Shown: one piece after another, positions 20,700-34,625 of the stretch
How the letters are laid out: the number at the start of each line of letters is the position of its first letter
How positions within the stretch are numbered: the first letter of the stretch is position 1
DNA from: Congeria kusceri
Taxonomy: Eukaryota; Mollusca; Bivalvia; Myida; Dreissenidae
NCBI GenBank assembly: GCA_027627225.1
Contig: CM051025.1
Location: 72,077,569 to 72,141,568 of the forward strand
Length of the DNA: 64,000 nt
Direction of reading: 5' to 3'
Translations under genes and position numbers: made by a program
Notes under the pieces: model-generated
Told to the model about the DNA's origin: nothing
Seen by the model: the letters and a program-made list of their open reading frames with translations, nothing else
Database searches by the model: none

Positions 20700-23200
20700 T
20701 AAATTTCGTGCCTACCTACAACTGATTAACCGCGCGTACGATTGCCGTAGTAGGCAGCCACTCGAGACAGTTTTAACATCCGAAACTGTTACAAGGACGT
20801 CTGCAATGGGGTGGCAGCTGCGGCGGCTGAAGCCCCAATATTTAGGCAATTGATGGTCATGTATAAATTCCGTCGCAATTTCTCAGAATTTGGAAAATCG
20901 CATCTCTCATGTTGTTTAAAGTCGGTTGCTAAATTAAATTAAATGACCATCCATCATGCTGGCCCCTAATCCATGGCAATCAACGGCCCATGTGTCATAG
21001 ATCTCATAAATCATGACATTGATAATGGTTGGTGCAGATTAGCGCTGCTATATTTATCGTAGAGGCCACTTATTAAGGTAGACGGTAAGTATTATAAACA
21101 ATATACAGAAAACATCTTTGTCGGCAACTTTTTAAAATGATTTAAAAAACACGCTAATGGCATTAATAATTCTATAATAGCTATAACTCAAATCCGAACT
21201 TAGAATTTCAAGAAAACAGAATTCTCTTCCCATTCTGTTATTGTCATTAAATATGAATGTACCAAACCAGCCAGCTTATTTCAATTTTGATCAACGTTCA
21301 TTCAGAAAGAAACATCCAGAATAATGTTCATTTAACCCTCAGTGGTTTGCAACTTACAAACTTATGTTGATATTTCATAGACTGGTATAATAATTTTGTG
21401 GATATTTCATATTTTATTATATTTTTATGTGCATATGACAATTCTTGAGATTGTTTACCAGTTTATAAATACGATTCTATGTATATAATTATTAAACTGC
21501 ACCAATAAAATAAATACAATAATATTATATTCATGTAGTTATTGTTTATAAATTAATTCATAAATACAGTCCCTGGAATAGTTTAAATGCGATATTATAC
21601 TAAATGAAATGCAGAGAAAAAGTATAAATGATTATGTGGAAGCAACCCACCCACCCCCTCGCCGCCCCAATGTTGAAAAGAAATTGACAACAGTCTCTTT
21701 TTACCTGTTTAATGATTAGGTAATTTGAATGCTTTATTTCCTATTTATATTCTTTATATCGAGGACTGCAGCCCCCAAACCCCCGCTGTTTCGACCGAAT
21801 CGAGCCACCGACTAGTAAAAATACGGCGGACCTCAATACTTTGTTTACTTTTTTCTTAGCAACGTTCATGCATCTGTTAATGCCATCGGGTGTGCGCAGT
21901 AGCGGTAAACAATTGCTTACTGGTCAAGTTCAATCTACCCAATTTTTTTTACTACAATGCAGTCATGCCACGACTCACCTGTTACCCAAGATATGCCAAG
22001 CATCTGTACAACCAAGAACATCACAAATATGTTTACTTTTAACTTGCAAATGGCCTGCCATCTATAACAATGTAGTGTTACTGTTAAATACATGTAAATA
22101 AATAAAGTAAAATCAGCATAATGATAAAAATCAATGTGAGGCGCCAAAAAAAATGAAAATAGTAAAATACATAGTTCTGGCTTCCACAACTTATAAGGTC
22201 GCTTTTTACTATTTTGGATATTTCGAAAAGGTCTAGTCAGTACTAAAAACTGAAGTTTCTTTAGCTAGAAAATACACTACGATGTAAAAGGAAGTGATAA
22301 TCTGTGATTTGTATTAACGCGGCAGTCATGGACAATTTCTTTCTAAGGGAGGTAATAACTTGATCCAGAAAATTAAGGTTAACAAACAACCTCCTTTCGA
22401 TAACTTAGACTCTGCGCTGTAAAACAACATTGTTAGTATATAATTGAAGAATAAGAGTTTTACACTCACTAATCCATTCTTTAGCCAATCTATTCAATCA
22501 ATAGAGGCCTCGTCACAGAAATATCATTTTATGATCGCTTTGTACACACTGTAGCCAATAATGTTCTTGGGAAATGGAATCTAAATTACCTGTTTTACAC
22601 AATTATAAAAAAAATACCAATACTATTGGTAATCTATAATTACAATATGTTCAATGTTATATCTCCATGTTAAGGTGCTTGTAAAAAAAACATAATATTT
22701 GTCAACCAGTACGAGTATATGTCAGAGGGCATCCTAGCTGTACTTTATTGGAAGAAGACGAACAACATATGTGTTTAAAATGTGTACTTTTGACTATTGA
22801 AGGGATTCAAAGCAGAGCATAACTCCATTAGTACTGAAGGGATTCAAATGAAACTTCGTATAATTATAGAGGACAATGAGAGGAAGTGCAGAGCACAAAG
22901 ACTACAACTCTTTCTACAATATTTACGGAGTAATTGCCATTTGTTTATTTTTGTGCATAGCATAAACGGCGGATAAACCCAGGGGAAATAGACTAATTGT
23001 ATTTTGGGGCATCTAATTCCCCACCCTAGGGTCAAGCATTTTTGTCTAAATCCCCTCAAAGGGGGATGCTTAATTGGTGTATCAAATGGCCCGGGGGCCA
23101 ATATTACCAGGATCTAAAATCCAAACAAAATATATTTCCCGGGACCCAGAATCATTCGGCGTGTCAATTTCCCGCCTGTCGAGAATTGCTTTCAGTCTAA
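20700..23200. other. No supported gene
   Basis: AT-rich with scattered repeat-like GC islands (20740-20830, 21640-21830). An 86-codon frame at 21841-22101 begins with TTG after a pyrimidine tract but has no recognisable domain and contains the 19.45-kb repeat fragment. Confidence 0.4.
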
Positions 23201-23220
23201 AGTCCCGTATATGATCGCGG

Positions 23221-23241
23221 CCCCCCCCCCCCCCCCCCCCC
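23221..23241. repeat. Poly-C tract (21 C)
   Basis: 21 consecutive C, followed directly by five G. It lies within a GC-rich repeat (23000-23300) that includes GGGGGCATA at 23283-23291. Confidence 0.95.
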
Positions 23242-23279
23242 GGGGGAAAATATTGATAGGTGCATAACAAGCATATGCT

Positions 23280-25692
23280 TCGGGGGCATACGTCACATCC
23301 TTTGACAAGCCTTGTTTTTATTAACCTTTTGGGGTATTTAGTTGAGGAGATCCCCAAACACAAGACATAACAAGAAATGTCTTTAAACTAGAAATGTGTA
23401 CACAGACACGGATACCCCCACCTATGCAGCCATTTCAATATGACGCCGCTTTTTCTGTATGCATACAAATAATTTTGCAAAAAGAGAATTGTCCTGTTAT
23501 ATCATACATTCTGCTAATGTATTCTCTTATTGTGTGAAGTAATTTGGATATCACACAATAGTTTTAGTTCTGACAAAAATCAATAAAGGGTAGTGATTAA
23601 AACTTCATGGCAATTATGAGTTATGGTTCTTGTATGCTTCACTTACTCTTTCTATCTTAAATCATTATGTGCAAACTCAACAAAATGCCTTTTATCAGTT
23701 TGGAATTATGCTTTGCACACACCTGAATTAAGGGAAGTAATTCACTAACTTCACAAGTCAGGTTGGTGCATGCAGTACATCATCTGGTGATTGTGATCAT
23801 TTCTGCCAATTTATCTAAGAATCCCTGCATGCATGACACTATTATGCTCTGGAAAATTATTTGACCTTTAACCTTGATTAATGACTTTGACCTTTCAGCT
23901 AAAGACCTGGTTCTTGAACGCAACATGCCGTCTCATAATGCTTACCACTTCTGCCAAGTTATTTGAAAATTTTTCATGCCGGACAAAATTATGCTCCAAA
24001 CAGAATCTATGGACTTAATTTTTATACTTAACCTTTGACCTTTAAGTGACCTTGACTTTTGACCTAGTTTTGCGGGCGACACATTTTCTTATAATGGTTA
24101 ACATATACTTGACCTTAAAGTGTGACCTTGACCTTGGACCAAGGCACCTGGTTCTTGCATGCGACACCGCCGCATAATCACTTATGCCAAGTTTTTTGAA
24201 AATCCTTCGGTGCTGGACAACATTATGCTCCGGGCATAGTCTATGGCTTAAATTCTTATATTTGACCTTTGATTTTTTAGTCTGACCTTGACATTATACA
24301 AAGGGACATTACACACCGACACACCATGATTAGCACTTCGGCCAAGTTAGTTTAAAATCCTTCCCTGCTGGACAAAATTATGCTTCAGACAGTATCTATG
24401 GCTTAAATGACAATTCACCTTTAAGTGTGACCTTGACCTTGGACCTAGGGACCTGGTTCTTGCGGGCGACATACCGACTAACCATGCTCAACACTTGTAC
24501 CAAGGTATTTGAAATTCCTTCCAATGCTAGACAAATTATGCTCCAGACAGTGTCTATGGCGTAAATTTTTATATTTGACCTTTGACCTTTAAGTGTGACC
24601 TTGACCTTGAAACTATGGTCCTGGTTCTTGCGCGCGACATACCGTCTCCCCATGCTCAACACTTGTGCCAAGATTTTTGAAATTCCTTCCAATGTTAGAC
24701 AAAAGTATGCTCCAGACAGGGTCTATGACTTCAATTTTTTTATTTGACCTTTGACCCTTACGTGTGATCATGACCTTGGACTTAGGGACTTAGGGACCTG
24801 GTTCTTGCGCGCGACACACCGTCTCCCCATGTTCAACAAATGTGCCAAGTTTTTTTTTAAATTCCTTCCATGCCTGACAAAATTATGCTCCGGACAGGGA
24901 TAGAAGGCTTACATTCTTATATTTGACCTTTAAGTGTGACTTGAACCTTGCACCTAGGGATCTGGTTCTTGCACGCAACACACCGTCTAATCAAGCTCAA
25001 TATTTGTGCCAAGTGATTTGAAATTCCTTCCATGCTGGACAATATTATGCTCCGGACATGGTCCGTGACTTAAATTCTTAAATTTGACCTTTGAACTTTA
25101 AGTTTGACCTTTACCTTGGACCTAGCACCTTGTTCTTGCGTGTGACACACCGTCTCACCATGCTCAATACTTGTGCCAAGTTATTTAAAATTCCTTAAAT
25201 GCTGGACAAAACTATGCTCCGGACAGGGTCTATGGCTTAAATTATTATATTTGACGTTTGACCTTTAAGTGTGACCTTGACCTTGGACCTAGGGACCTGG
25301 TTCTTGCGCGCGACACACCGTCTGCTTATGCTCAACACTTGTGCCAAGTTATTTGAAATTTCTTTCATGCTGGACAACATTATGCTCCGGAAAGGGATAG
25401 AAGGCTTAACTTCTTATATTTGACCGTTGACCTTTAAGTGTGACCTTGACCTTGGACCTAGGAACCTGGTTTCTGCACGCGACACACCATCTCATTATGC
25501 TTAACATGTCTGCCAAGTTATTTGAAAATCCTCCAATGCTGGACAAAGTTATTGTAATTCGAACATCCGTACATACGAACACACGTACGCACGTACATAC
25601 GTACACACATACATACGTACTTACCCACTTACCCACGGACAGGGTAGACTCTATATGCCCCCCCCCCCCCATTATTGATGGTGGGGGCATAA
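23280..25692. mobile_element. Element with ~160-bp tandem array and TATGCCCCC ends
   Basis: About ten units between 23845 and 25560, marked by ATGCTCCGGACAGG (24887, 25049, 25214, 25383 and others; spacing 157-179) and GTGTGACCTTGACCTTGGAC. It ends in CATACGTA-rich simple sequence (25560-25630) and a TATGCCCCC...GGGGGCATA hairpin (25654-25691). GGGGGCATA near 23283 may mark the other end. No coding capacity. Confidence 0.6.
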
Positions 25693-26686
25693 ACAGATAT
25701 ATTATAAATATACATATATATCTTACATGAATATTTAAAACACATTTAAAATATTATTTTTCGATATTATTTAAAATAAAATAAATAAGTAAATTTTCAT
25801 TGTCAAATAGCGAGCTCATATTTTCATGTGGCTAGCTCCTGAAACAGTAGTGTGAAATGTTTCTATATTTGAAATAAATAATCACTGTAAATCTTTTCGC
25901 TGTTATTTAAGCGGATAGTATGGTGACGTCCGACTGGAGAGAATTTTAATGAGGAAGGGGGGTTTGTTGAACTGATAGGTATGGCAGGCCGGTGTGCCAT
26001 ACTTTTTGCTAATTGCCAATTGCTATTTGCTGAATGCGATTTGCTATTTGCCAAATGCCAATTGCTATTTGCCAAATGCCAATTGCTAAATGATAACTAA
26101 CAGAAGTTCTTTTTTTTGCTATTTGCGAATTGCTATTTGCGAAATGCTATTTGCCAATTGCTAAATGATAATCAAATAACAGAACCAGTATCATTCGTAT
26201 ATTGTTTCTGTACCTACACATATGCATATATGAATTTAATTGAATTTAAAGCTTCAAACTAATTATAATTAACACACGTAAAACTGGCGCTGAATGTGAA
26301 GGTGAGTCAATTATTTTTTATCAATTGGAATTCAGTCTTCGCATACCATTTGCGTTTTAATTTGTCGACTTCATTCGTCGTGTAGTTGTTTGTTACAAAA
26401 GATTATGTGCGTCTTACATGTCAGTATCAACATACTGATTTTATTTAACAATGTCCATTAATTTATTTACAATAATTAGTATACGACCCATTCCAAGTGA
26501 GAGAATTGTGTTGTGTTGATCATTTATGTCTCAAATTATTTGATAATGCCTTTATAGTAAACATTAGCAATTTCTGTTGATGCATGTATTAATATGCAGT
26601 AAAATTCAACGCTTTATTTTGTAGATAAACTGAGCTGGAATTGGGTGGTTTCACTGATCATGCAAGAGCTCCATGAAAGAAAATAG

Positions 26687-26815
26687 ATGGATGTAAAGCA
26701 GGCAACAGAATTAAATGGCACAAGCACACCGGCATACATTATGAATGGCGAAGACATGAAGCATACCGATGGAATATCTGTGTACGTGATCTTTAAGACG
26801 GATATTCTAACATAA
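26687..26815 (+). other. Short open frame inside the 3.17-kb element
   Basis: 42 codons from ATG (MDVKQATELNGTSTPAYIMN...) to TAA, with near-balanced composition in AT-rich surroundings. A second plus frame (KKIDGCKAGNRIKWHKHTG) is also open here, so coding is unproven. No family is recognised. Confidence 0.2.
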
Positions 26816-28234
26816 AACATACTTGACTGAAAGTTGAGGAATCCAACGGACGTTTACTTTGTGTATATTTTTATTTTTCAATGGAAAAAAAATCCTCTGG
26901 TATGAGTAGTTTTTGTACACAGAGGGGTTATATTGTCGATATGCTAATCTGCAAAATCTTGTTAGATCATAATGATATACACGATTTGCACTTTTGTTTT
27001 TTAACTCAATACCAAATATATTCAAATGTTTGTAACATATAGTTACATATTTTACGCAGTGTATGGGCATATCAGACATATGAATGTAACAGAAGTAAAG
27101 AATATTCTTTACAGGACAACATTTGTTAATTTGTTATCAACGCATTTAGTTTGCTTGTCATAAACGAATTTCAGAACAAGCTATCAATTCTCTTATGGTT
27201 TTTTTTTGAGAAAGTGCCAGCCAACAATACTGAAACAATTGACTTTCAATCTTGCAAATAGTAACAACATTAAGATTATGAACATTTATTTACATAATAA
27301 TTTAAAATCATCACATGCCTTAACACTTAAATACGTTAGTTAGAAAAATTGATATTGATCAACCAATTCATTTTTAAACAAGAAAGTTAGCTTTATATGC
27401 AGTATTCAGTTTTATAATTAAAATAAAATGCTCTTCAAAATCAACATAGAATAAATGTTGACATCATAAGTATTTGTATTTGGATTTAAAAGAACTTGGT
27501 GTAAAATACAATGATCCTGTATATAATTACAATTTATGTGGAATTATTTGTTGTCATGTGTGGAACTTTTTATTGAATAAAACTATTTTTAAATAGTACT
27601 TGTGTATTATTTATAAAGCACAAATGGTTTATGCATGTAATATATTCCCTGAATGGGATCCAAGCATTCACATGTTTATAAGAGAACATGACATATGATG
27701 ATAAAATTATTTCACATCTCATGACATTCTACATGTATAAATACAATAATAATTACCCACAGAATGATGGTCAATAATGTATTCATCAATATTTCAAATA
27801 ACCTTATGCAGACTTTCACATTAGCTTTGGTGAATGTGCCTGAAAATTAACAACAATTTAAGCAGTTTGAAATCATTTTTATTGAACAAATATGTGAAAC
27901 AATACTATTTTTGCATATTTATCTTATATTAATTTATTTAACATATTCCCGAAGTGAAATACAAGCATTCATATGTGGTGATTATAAGAGGACAAATACT
28001 ATATATATATATATATAATAATGAGAAAAATGTTTATAAGTTCATGACATTCTACATGTACTAACAATAATACTAAACAAAATAGTGATGTTCATGTAAC
28101 TTTTTATTTTATTTTTCAAATCCTCTGCAAAGAAAGGTAACCCTACTTAGCAATTAAATTTTCCAGTGAAGACAGACAGTAAAACTGGGAATGCTATGTA
28201 TCTACATATGCACATATATGTCTGTATTTATTCA

Positions 28235-28490
28235 TATATAGAATAGAATAGTTTATTTTTCGACTTAAGCATATAAAGCTCATCGTCATTAACACACATA
28301 TACATGTAGATCATTATTATATTGTTAGGCAGATAAACATTTTTTACATGGAGATATAACGTCAAACACAATCTATACAAATTAAGCATTCACATAATAA
28401 ATATAATAATTATATTATTTACAAATTAATTACAACATCACCTTTGTAATTTAAATAACACATCTGGCACTTCATGCTTTTGCTTTAAAA
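28235..28490 (-). mobile_element. LINE 3'-end fragment
   Basis: CGACTTAAGCATATAAAGCT and CATCGTCAT match the 3' end of the minus-strand LINE at 48190-48230, with minus-strand AATAAA and a (TTCTA)n tail. It is nested in the 3.17-kb TIR element. Confidence 0.6.
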
Positions 28491-29689
28491 ACAGAACAGT
28501 ACAGTGCGTGAACAGCGTTCAAGACCAATCGTCAGTTTATTGAAATCGTTGTTTGATCTTTGATGGTTTGCTCACTGAAAAACAATAACAACAGACATTT
28601 TTAATACACCAAATGTAAGTAAATAATTAAAAGAAATCATGTTATACCAGTGCTTGAGTGCTTGTAACAATATTAATGTGTTACAAATTGCACAACATTA
28701 GTTTCTATTTTGTGACAAAGTTTTAATTCCAGTCATCTGTCTTTAATAATTAATAAAAAAATATGTGATATCAAAAAAAATATCATAAACTAGGTGATAA
28801 TACATAGTCTAATATAGTTACCTCAATGCCTGTTGGTCGTACAGCGAATAAATCAGTCAGTATTCTTGTGTTGTGATTATACACGTCATACGAGTACCGT
28901 ATATTACTTAAGATAGCATTTAGTAAGTACATATTTGAGAGTAAACATTCAGCATTTCGCAATAATCAATTGACTTGTGGCAATTAGCAAATCGCAATAG
29001 TCAATTAGCAATTAGCAATTGTCATGTAGCAATTGTCATGTAGCAATTGTCAATTAGCAATTGGCAATTGTCAATTAGCAATTGGCAATTGTCAATTAGC
29101 AATTGGCAATTGTCAGTTAACAATTAGCATGGCGCACCGGGCTTCCATAGATAGGTAAATATGTATATAATTTAATAAGAAATTTAAATGTTCTCCAAAT
29201 TCTAACATCCTTCTGATTTTAATGATGGGGATTATAATATCATATTTATATTTTAGCTGTGATTTCTATGGTGGCATAGAACTGCCTTACGATAACTACT
29301 TAAGGTTCGCGAAAATGTTAGTATTACCACTTAAGTTTCGAGCTATTTATCTTAAATCTTGATAGCGTTTGCGATGTTTTTCTTCGTAAGAATCTGCTTA
29401 ACGAAAAACAGACCTGAAAGTGCCCAAAACTGACATCAGAATTTCAGTTAATAAAAACTTATGTGGTATCAGGAATAGATCTATTAATTTGTTAAGATAT
29501 GAGTTGGAAGATAATTATCATGATAATTTTCGCGTTAGCAAGAAAGTGCGGAAGCCCTACATTTTTAGTTGTAACAGGAATATTGACGTGTTAAGATTTG
29601 TGTTGTCAAATAATTATATATGTTGATAATTTTCGCGTTAGATAAGACGAATTTGTTAACACTCCAGATAATTTTTAAAGTATATGATA

Positions 29690-29975
29690 AAATTTCGCAC
29701 AAGAAATAACAGATTACCTGCCGAAACTGGAAGCTGGTATGGAATTAAAGCAAATCAATAGTTATGTCCTTTATGTAACTCCACTTGGTGATGAGTTTCA
29801 TTATTTACTTAAATGTAATGCTTTTAAAGACCTAAGAAAACGATTCATTGATAAGAAATACTATGCAAGACCAAATATTTTAAAATTTGAATCTTTAATG
29901 TCCATTGATGCACAAGATAACATTAAATACAGAAATCTATGTGTGTTCATAAAAGAAATATTGAAACTGTTCTGA
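29690..29975 (+). pseudogene. Non-LTR retrotransposon ORF2 C-terminal fragment
   Basis: Reads FRTRNNRLPAETGSWYGI, then GDEFHYLLKCNAFKDLRKRF and YYARPNILKFESLM to a stop at 29975. The E-x-x-H/F-x-L-x-x-C-x-x-x-x-x-x-R pattern is the terminal domain of jockey/CR1-type LINEs, and the fragment at 50731-51024 has the same YW/Y-x-RPNI-x-KF ending. The first Cys pair is lost. RT is missing. Confidence 0.75.
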
Positions 29976-30173
29976 GGTATCTCTCTTTTTTTTCTTTTTT
30001 TGTTATCAGTTGTATCGGATATATATGATCTCTCTCCTTATATAAAATAACACTTTGTTGTATACTCAATAGCCCCTTCAATTATTTATATTTATACTTC
30101 AATTTATGAATCAACAGTATTATAGATTTTGATTTTGATCTGATTGACTAATACATGTATATCCTTTAATAAA

Positions 30174-30975
30174 ATACTGTGGATTCACTTAATTTCGTTG
30201 ACATGAAATTTCGTCGATTCGTAAAATCGGGCATATTCGTTGAATCTTAAATTCGTGGATTTCGATTTTTTGACAAAAACCTATTAAAAAAATAGTGTAT
30301 CTATGTGCTTTTTGTTTATTCTTACAACCATTGCGCTCAGTTGACATCCGCTAAAACAACAACGTGTCAATTACCCGCATTGTCCGTATCTTATCGTCTA
30401 AATCTCGCGATAACGTGGTCCTTAATGTAACAACACCATTCCAATTAGCGGGATTAAACATAGGTGCAATTCACCAGTATCGCAATAAACAGTCCAAGTA
30501 ATAGTGGTATCATAGTGTATTGTATAATTGTAATCAAACAGTGGGTCCTATTAATGGCAGTTTGACACGAAGCCAGTTAAGCGCATGCCAAATAACAAGT
30601 GATAAACTGCGAATATCGATACGTGCGTGACAATTGAGCAATCTGTACCTTTCAATTATTCTGTCAGTATTATCTGTTCTTTCAAGAAGGAAACATCATA
30701 CAATTATTTATTTTTTCTAACATAGTTAAGTATAATTTAACATCATGTTAGTATTCACAGTAAATAATTATCAAGGGAGGTAAAACAATTACCCAAACAT
30801 GGGTCAAAAGTAGGTGCGCCCCTTTAGTCTGACGTCACAGTAGTGCAGATACTAATAATTTCGGATATAAGACTTCGGACATAAACGTTCGTCGTACATT
30901 TGAATTCATGATTGAGCTGACCCACGAAAATCCACGAAAATAAGTGTCCGACGAATAATAATAGTTTTACAGTAT
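30174..30975. mobile_element. Probable MITE (~0.8 kb)
   Basis: Inverted ends ATACTGT at 30174 and ACAGTAT at 30975, with inverted subterminal words (ATTTCGTTGACATGAAATTTCG on one side, CCACGAAAATCCACGAAAA on the other). A CRE octamer lies at 30830-30837. No open frame. Confidence 0.5.
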
Positions 30976-30999
30976 GACATTACAGATATTCAGGTTCAT

Positions 31000-32990
31000 T
31001 CAGACAGATGTTTCCTTCAAAGGTTAATCAGTGGTAGTTCATTTGACTAAAGTTTCTTTTCACGCCAACAGTCCTTCTACGTTATCAGTGTTTTGATTTA
31101 AATGCGTATGATTTCCGTTTTAGTTGCATCTGCCTCTATGACTAACATTACTTAGGTGATAAGACAGCTACTACAGATTAAATCATCAGAGAAACAAGCG
31201 AGGTAGACAAACAATGCGGTCAGGTAAATTTAAAACGCCGAACGTAAAAAAAACATTAACTTACAAAATAAAGAACCCTCTTTGTAAACCAAAGCTGTTA
31301 GATCATTTGCACTGTACAATCACATTGTTCTGTGAATACGACTATTCCTTAAACGAGAGTAATACAGACAGAAGCCGTTTCTGTCGTCAATTGCTGTTTC
31401 ATTATAAGTTTAGCTTAAGAGAGACGTCAATTATGCGTTGTATACATATATGTATGTGCTGTATTTGTTTCAACACCAGACAAACAATGACTTTATATGT
31501 ATTACGCTATGAAACAGATTTTTTTTGTGTATGAGCAAAGTACAATAAATGAATAAAACCCAGCAGTGTGATATGCCAATGGTATTATGTCTCTCCTTTT
31601 TCATTGATGAGTACCGATGCAGGCCTACAAAAAGAATATTGAACGAAGTTACCTTATTTAATCAGTTTACAATTAAACAATCTAAATATGCCATACCATA
31701 TAATAATGCTATTTGCATAAGTGTGTTTTTTTACATTGAAATGACTTTCAAACACGACAAAATGAACTGGCCGCCATAATTATGTTATGTACTATTAACG
31801 TTTGGGGAAGTACATTTGAGTGCAATTTAAAATATAATGAATCTTATTTTACTGCAAAATATTGAATATTGAATGACCCTGAATGATTAGTAACATAGTT
31901 TTCATTAAGTACCATATCTAGTGAATAAAAATAATAACTATTGTATCGAAGGCAAAGTCACTAGCTCATTTAGAATTTATTTGGATGCCGTATTATATTT
32001 CACTGTGTATGAACGTTTTTTACTTTCCCAGGCCAGTACTTCAAATATATAGTTGTTACCAATAACACTACCGTACTGTATAACTATAAATGTCAAGTGC
32101 TGATAACATATATTGTCAGAAACAACACCGGCCAATTTCTAGAGGCATAGTGAAACCGTGCGAAACAATCATTAAACTTTGCCACAAGCATTTTTCTTGG
32201 AATAACTGCAAGCCGTCTCGTTTTATGTTGGAATAGACCCTGTCACGTGAGTTCAATCACACGCGAACAATATTGGTCATATAAAGTACGTGGACAAGAC
32301 ATAAGACCGAACTATTTTATATAAGGGTAATTTTTACCTCGAATATGTTCGTAAATGTACTGACTTATATGGTTGAAACAAAAGTTAATTACTTATGGCT
32401 AATTGCAAAGTAGTGCTCCTAATGTTATCATTATTGATAATGAGCATTTTGAACGTTAAATATGTAAGCAAGCAGAACGCCATGTTTTGAATCAGTCGTA
32501 TAGTTTGGAAAAATAAAACAAAAAATATTATGAGGTGTAAAATTGCGCAAAATAATAACACGTTGGAATTTAATTTCTTCGTTTAAACAAAACATACTTT
32601 TTGATATATCGTTTAACGGATGTTTAACATCATCAACAATACAAACACCATGCTTTACATATGAAAGATCTATATTTCGTCTATGAATCATCATAATTGA
32701 ACATACAGACAATAACTTTGTGAATAATGATTTTGATTGCCACCCTATTTAATATAAAGTATAAGTATTATGTTTTAAATGAGCTTTATTTGAACTTTGC
32801 ATGAAATAGAACAGTTCCATGGACCGTAATTAGATGTTTATAACCGATTTTCCCTCTTTTTTTAATAGCTTTTCATTATCTTTGCTAACGCTAGCCAGCA
32901 TACACTTAACTGTAGCTTTATTTTTATGGACTACACGTATTTCAGTCCACACTTAATGTTGCATGTAATCGCCAACATATTTTGATAGCG
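31000..32990. other. No supported gene
   Basis: AT-rich. 31064-31090 carries an isolated end of the AGACTGTTGGC element family (GCCAACAGTCCTTCTACG). Plus-strand frames of 106 and 76 codons (31214-31534, 31549-31779) have no domains or splice support. Confidence 0.45.
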
Positions 32991-32998
32991 TAGAAAGA

Positions 32999-33766
32999 CT
33001 GTTGGCGACAAAAGAAACTAAAAGCATGCGAATTATAAGTGCAATTTGTGCTTAAAAGGAAACATTTGTTTGAACGAAGTGCAATTTCCCACCTTTAAAC
33101 TGTATAACGTGGCTTCTTATTCAATAGTATGCGACAGCGTAATAATAAATAATTTGTAGGTAACGAACAAATATTTTTTTGGAGCTAATTATCTTATGCA
33201 AACGAAATTATATACTTGCACGTTAACAAGTCAATCTGCAAGGGGCCAGAATAACCGATGAAGAGTAGTAGTTAGGAGCACTGTTTGTTACTGCTTTGTA
33301 GCCTACCGAGTCAAAAGTAGGTCATACGATGCAATCTCTCGATTTTCCATACTACAGTTTAAAATTTATAAATTACAGTCATTTGTTGTCAAAATATTCA
33401 GAATGAGAATCGGTAACATGAAAAAACACTTTCGCAACGTGTCAAAAATAACAGACGTTGCGCATTAATTTGGTGAATATTTCGGTTACATACAAGTAAA
33501 TAGCGAAAGTAGGGGTGTCATTAGTTTAAAGTTACATCTTAAATAAATTGACTTTTTAGAAACTGTGAATACATGTTACATACACATTTTGAAATAATTA
33601 ATATGTAAGAAAATATTGGTGTGAAATTTATATGTTTTGAAGAAGGACTCTTTCTGGTTTCGATTTACTGACTAATAGCCTGCAAAGAAAAGAAGTAGTT
33701 TTTTCTGCGATACCCGTTTTTGAAATTACCCTCTCAAAAGACCGCTGGCTTCCTCCAACAGTCTAA
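32999..33766 (-). mobile_element. TIR-bearing non-autonomous element, copy 2
   Basis: Inverted near-full copy of 2874-3655. Ends AGACTGTTGGCG (32999 onward) and CCAACAGTCT (to 33766). Blocks such as CTTGTATGTAACCGAAATATT and CATCGGTTATTCTG are conserved. Confidence 0.75.
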
Positions 33767-34053
33767 AAATGAGTGACAGTGGTGGAATAGCGTTCACTAG
33801 GGCAAAACTGGACGGTCTATTTTGTGTTTATCTTCACAAAATAAATTTGTATAAACGTCATGTTGGTATAAATGTATAATTACTTGCAATACACAAATAC
33901 ATTCAAGTTTCAAAAATGGTTGAAAGTCACGTGTTAAAAGACTCGTATGACACATTTAACGCTTTAATTCTTTGCAAATGAACGACATACTAGCGAAAAC
34001 AGTGTCACAGTCAAACATTGTTTCTGGTTAAATATAGATCTATTTGATTTTTA

Positions 34054-34625
34054 GACTGTTGGCGCAAGCCAAAAGGATTCAGTAGTTGTATTCAGAAATC
34101 GGTCTTGAGGGAAGGTTACGCATGCGCAAATAATTTCCTTCATTGTTACATATAAAATATACAATGTTTGATCTCAATGTTCACCGTGACCAAGCTACTT
34201 TTCAATACATCACCATACATCGTTGGAAAGATAAGGCTATAACCTTTTGAAAAAGCTGCATGTCAAACAATTCTATGTGTTGTAACTCAATATATTTACC
34301 TTAGAATAAACACACCGGTTTTGACTGGCATGGAGGCTGCCATGTTGTGCATGAATACATGGGCCAAAAGTTATGAAGCTGGGAACCATTAAGAACAATG
34401 TAGTGCCAAAAAAACCTGTTTTTCTTATTTCTTACATATATACCTTTAAATTGATACCAAAACATATCATTTAAACTGTATTTTAAAAATCATATGCATT
34501 ATACACTGAACCATATGTGTTTATTATCTAACTGACAACAACCCTGAGGATGTGACTTCCGTTTTGGGGTAATTAGACCGGAACTGCTTCTTTACTCTGC
34601 AGGCTACGAGTCAGTAAATCGATAA
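34054..34625 (+). mobile_element. Partial third copy interrupted by a 469-bp dispersed repeat
   Basis: 34054-34080 starts AGACTGTTGGCGCAAGCC and 34590-34625 has CTGCAGGCTACGAGTCAGTA, both from the first 135 bp of the family. Between them 34111-34579 is a dispersed repeat found inverted at 59228-59695. Confidence 0.65.

Larger units (their letters stand above)
25980..29149. mobile_element. 3.17-kb TIR element with subterminal minisatellites
   Basis: Terminal inverted repeats of 23 bp (19 matches) start TATGGCAGGCCGGTGTGCC at 25980 and TATGGAAGCCCGGTGCGCC, inverted, at 29149. A 6-bp duplication, GATAGG, flanks both sides (25974-25979, 29150-29155). Just inside each end is a minisatellite built from TTGCTAATTGCCAATTGC-like words (26005-26165 and, inverted, 28955-29125). 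No transposase is seen. The superfamily is unknown. Confidence 0.82.

Noticed and set aside
21841..22101. 86-codon plus-strand frame beginning after CTTTTTTCTTAG
   Set aside because: Begins at TTG, includes a repeat shared with 19.45 kb, and no domain was recognised.
25406..25730. 94-96-codon frames on both strands
   Set aside because: They are translations of the ~160-bp array and the CATACGTA simple sequence.
31214..31534. 106-codon plus-strand frame
   Set aside because: Composition typical of chance AT-rich frames, no domain and no neighbouring exon.
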